From positions 1 to 6,593 of the forward strand of contig CALYZR010000036.1 in NCBI GenBank assembly GCA_945610215.1: a DNA stretch of 6,593 bases, in the 5' to 3' direction. A program made the translations under genes and the position numbers. Source of the DNA: an uncultured Clostridium sp. Its GTDB lineage: Bacteria; Bacillota; Clostridia; TANB77; CAG-508. Below are positions 4,653-6,593 of this stretch, piece after piece; positions within the stretch are counted from its first letter, which is position 1, and the number at the start of each line of letters is the position of its first letter. The notes under the pieces were generated by a model that worked only from the letters and a program-made list of their open reading frames with translations, was not told the origin of the DNA and made no database searches.

Positions 4653-6593
4653 TTACTCTGGTATAACTTCTAATACAATGTTTGAAGTTTCGGATTTAGT
4701 TGCTACCATTTCATATATTATATCTTTTTGGCTTTCTTTATATCTTATTGTAATTTGTGCTCCTTCTGCTGTTGCCGCTCCACTTAGCATATTGGAATAT
4801 CCATAATCTTCTCCTATTGTGGCTCCAACAAATGCTTGAGCATCTATTGTAATTGTAGTTTTTAGTTTTGCACATGCATAAAACATTCCATTAAATTCTT
4901 GTACCTTTGCTGTATTTGTAGTTCCTAAATTTAATTCTTCTAAGTTTCTACATTCTTCGAACATCTGGACAAAAGCTATGCAATTAGATGTATCGAAATT
5001 AGATATATCTAATTTTGTTAAGTTATAACACTTTCTAAACATCCAGGCCATATTATAGACTTTACTTGTATTAAAACTACTTAAATTTACTTCTTCTAAT
5101 CCATAACATCTAGCAAACATTGCATATATGTCTTTAGCACTACTTGTGTCCCATTTACTTAAATCAAATTTAGTTATTTTTTCGCATTGCCAGAACATAT
5201 GGCAAAAGTCTTCTACTTTGCTTGTTTTCCAGTTTTCTACTGGTAGTTTTGTTAATGTTGTACAAGATTGGAACATCCAGCTCATATCTGTTACATTACT
5301 TGTATCCCAGTTAGCTACATTTAATTCTTTTACTTTCCTGCACTCATAAAACATACGACTCATATCTGTTACATTACTTGTGTTAAAGCTACTTACATCT
5401 ATATTTTCTAATGCACTACATCCATAAAACATTGCTCTAATATTTGTTACATTTTCTGTGTTAAAACTACTTACATTTACATTTTCTAATGCACTACATC
5501 CATAAAACATCCAGCCCATATCTGTTACATTATCTGTTACAAATCCTGATACATTTATATTTGCTAATTTACTACATCCATTAAACATTGATCTCATATT
5601 TGTTACATTTTCTGTATTAAATCCACTTACATTTACATTTGTTAATGCACTACATCCATAAAACATCCAGCCCATATCTGTTACATTATCTGTGTTAAAG
5701 CTACTTACATCTATATTTTCTAATGCACTACATCCATAAAACATTGCTCTAATATTTGTTACATTTTCTGTGTTAAAACTACTTACATTTACATTTTCTA
5801 ATGCACTACATCCATAAAACATCCAGCCCATATCTGTTACATTATCTGTTACAAATCCTGATACATTTATATTTGCTAATTTACTACATCCATTAAACAT
5901 TGATCTCATATTTGTTACATTTTCTGTATTAAATCCACTTACATTTACATTTGTTAATGCACTACAAGTATCAAACATAAAGCTCATATCTTCTACATTA
6001 CTTGTATTAAAGCTACTTAAATTTATACTTGCTAAATTTTTAGCACCACAGAATAATGACTTCATATTCATTACTTTGCCTGTATCAAAGCTACTTAAAT
6101 CTAAGCTTGTCAATGATTCGCATCCATAAAACATTTGCCCCATAGCTAGCACATTGCTTGTATCTAAATTGTTTATATTTGTTATTGTTGTTAGATTTGT
6201 AAAGTCTTGGAACCATCTTTGTGTTGTATCTGGTTCTATTTTGCTTGTTATTTTTACTTCTGTTATTGTTCCAGCATAATCTTTCCATGGAACTTCGTTT
6301 GCAGATTTAAATAACTTACTAGCAATATTTTCTGTTTTTAGTTTTACTTCTTTGCTTGTATCTGCATTTCCTGTTGAATTAAATTCAATTGTTCCGTCTG
6401 AATATACTATTGCATATACTTTTCTTGCTTCTGATGCTTGTTTTTCAATCTTTTTCTCTATTATTTCACCAAGGCCATTTGAAATAGCTCTATCAATCAT
6501 TTCTTCGGCATTTATAGCAATATCAAGTTCTTTTTGTTTCTCTTTTTCGGTATCTGCCACTGCTTTTCTAGCTGTTGCAAACAAATCTCCTCT
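4653..6593 (-). CDS. BspA-like surface protein with DUF285 repeats, 5'-truncated by the window edge
   Basis: The frame is open to the window edge, giving at least 646 residues. The visible N-terminal part (RGDLFATARKAVADTEKEKQ) resembles the stretch after the hydrophobic helix in clostridial surface proteins with a prepilin-like start (GITLIALVITIIVLLILAG type). The true start is therefore probably just outside the window; the TTG at 6584 is not convincing. A region with VYAIVYSDGTIEF follows, then about 17 consecutive 26-residue repeats with core NVTDMSxMFxxCSxLxxLxLSxF, typical of DUF285/BspA-type leucine-rich repeats. A short beta-rich end (ITIRYKESQKD) closes the protein, with TAA at 4655-4653. 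Such proteins are usually exported and linked to adhesion or host contact; no anchor such as LPXTG is visible. The specific binding partner is unknown. Confidence 0.88.
   Translation of the reverse strand, partial: RGDLFATARKAVADTEKEKQKELDIAINAEEMIDRAISNGLGEIIEKKIEKQASEARKVYAIVYSDGTIEFNSTGNADTSKEVKLKTENIASKLFKSANEVPWKDYAGTITEVKITSKIEPDTTQRWFQDFTNLTTITNINNLDTSNVLAMGQMFYGCESLTSLDLSSFDTGKVMNMKSLFCGAKNLASINLSSFNTSNVEDMSFMFDTCSALTNVNVSGFNTENVTNMRSMFNGCSKLANINVSGFVTDNVTDMGWMFYGCSALENVNVSSFNTENVTNIRAMFYGCSALENIDVSSFNTDNVTDMGWMFYGCSALTNVNVSGFNTENVTNMRSMFNGCSKLANINVSGFVTDNVTDMGWMFYGCSALENVNVSSFNTENVTNIRAMFYGCSALENIDVSSFNTSNVTDMSRMFYECRKVKELNVANWDTSNVTDMSWMFQSCTTLTKLPVENWKTSKVEDFCHMFWQCEKITKFDLSKWDTSSAKDIYAMFARCYGLEEVNLSSFNTSKVYNMAWMFRKCYNLTKLDISNFDTSNCIAFVQMFEECRNLEELNLGTTNTAKVQEFNGMFYACAKLKTTITIDAQAFVGATIGEDYGYSNMLSGAATAEGAQITIRYKESQKDIIYEMVATKSETSNIVLEVIPE
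5379..5654 (-). repeat. Perfect direct repeat, copy 1 (276 bp)
   Basis: Read base by base, this stretch is identical to 5691-5966, offset by 312 bases (four repeats of 78). It encodes most of repeats 7-10. Confidence 0.92.
5691..5966 (-). repeat. Perfect direct repeat, copy 2 (276 bp)
   Basis: This is the second copy of the 276-base identical block, encoding most of repeats 3-6. The 36 bases between the copies complete the 312-base unit. Identity at silent positions shows a recent duplication or ongoing gene conversion. The block could also be a collapse or expansion point in short-read assembly. Confidence 0.92.

Larger units (their letters stand above)
4839..6164 (-). repeat. Array of 17 DUF285/BspA-type repeats, 78-base period
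   Basis: From DTSNVLAM to about the end of the NTAKVQEF repeat, the protein repeats every 26 residues without gaps, which is 78 bases in the DNA. The most constant positions are Asn-Val at 4-5, Met-Phe at 11-12, Cys at 15, Leu at 18 and Phe or Trp at 26. Repeats 4-10 are nearly alike. Repeats near both ends of the array are diverged, as expected if the middle expands by unequal exchange. Confidence 0.85.

Noticed and set aside
3285..4673. Plus-strand open frames opposite gdpP and in the gdpP upstream gap
   Set aside because: They are antisense shadows of gdpP; the one running to 4673 crosses a terminator and promoter of the opposite strand and has no family resemblance.
4839..6164. CRISPR array or satellite DNA from the 78-base periodic repeats
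   Set aside because: The repeats are contiguous, in frame, without spacers, and encode the DUF285 consensus.
6582..6584. TTG at 6584 as the true start of the BspA-like gene
   Set aside because: The frame stays open to the window edge, the purine-rich stretch before it is too close to act as a ribosome binding site, and the N-terminus looks like the middle of a prepilin-like protein.

Overview
The window is very AT-rich. All genes are on the minus strand, so transcription runs from the right end to the left end. An endospore-specific phosphatase (SpoIIE), a c-di-AMP phosphodiesterase (GdpP) and a BspA-like surface protein with a probable prepilin-type origin together suggest an anaerobic spore-forming Firmicute of the class Clostridia, probably an uncultured gut lineage. 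The class is inferred from protein style, not from a marker gene.

Layout from right to left. Bases 6593-4653 hold the 3' part of a surface protein with about 17 DUF285/BspA-type 26-residue repeats. Its start lies outside the window, and a hairpin terminator follows at 4614-4640. Bases 4601-4573 hold a strong sigma-A-type promoter for gdpP (4534-2527). A 181-base gap (2526-2346) carries no gene but holds a sporulation-type promoter with two Spo0A-box-like sequences. spoIIE follows (2345-127). At the left end a further promoter (110-83) points leftward into a short structured RNA or leader that ends in an 11-bp hairpin at the window edge.

The main observation is that gdpP and spoIIE cannot be read in one frame. 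spoIIE needs two +1 shifts and gdpP needs one. All three sites have the same form: an in-frame CGG codon followed by A (TCT CGG A, TCG CGG A, CTT CGG A). Skipping the C gives GGA, a glycine that belongs to the conserved protein. I found no other in-frame CGG in roughly 2,050 codons, although CGG occurs at least nine more times out of frame in the same genes. CGT, CGA, AGG and above all AGA serve as ordinary arginine codons. This looks like decoding, not random damage: CGG may be an unread codon at which the ribosome shifts +1, or CGGA may be read as a four-base glycine codon. Systematic sequencing error is the main competing explanation.

Functionally, SpoIIE dephosphorylates SpoIIAA at the polar septum to release sigma-F in the forespore. 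GdpP lowers c-di-AMP, which affects osmotic and cell-wall balance. The two genes have separate promoters. No strong terminator separates them, so some read-through from gdpP into spoIIE is possible.
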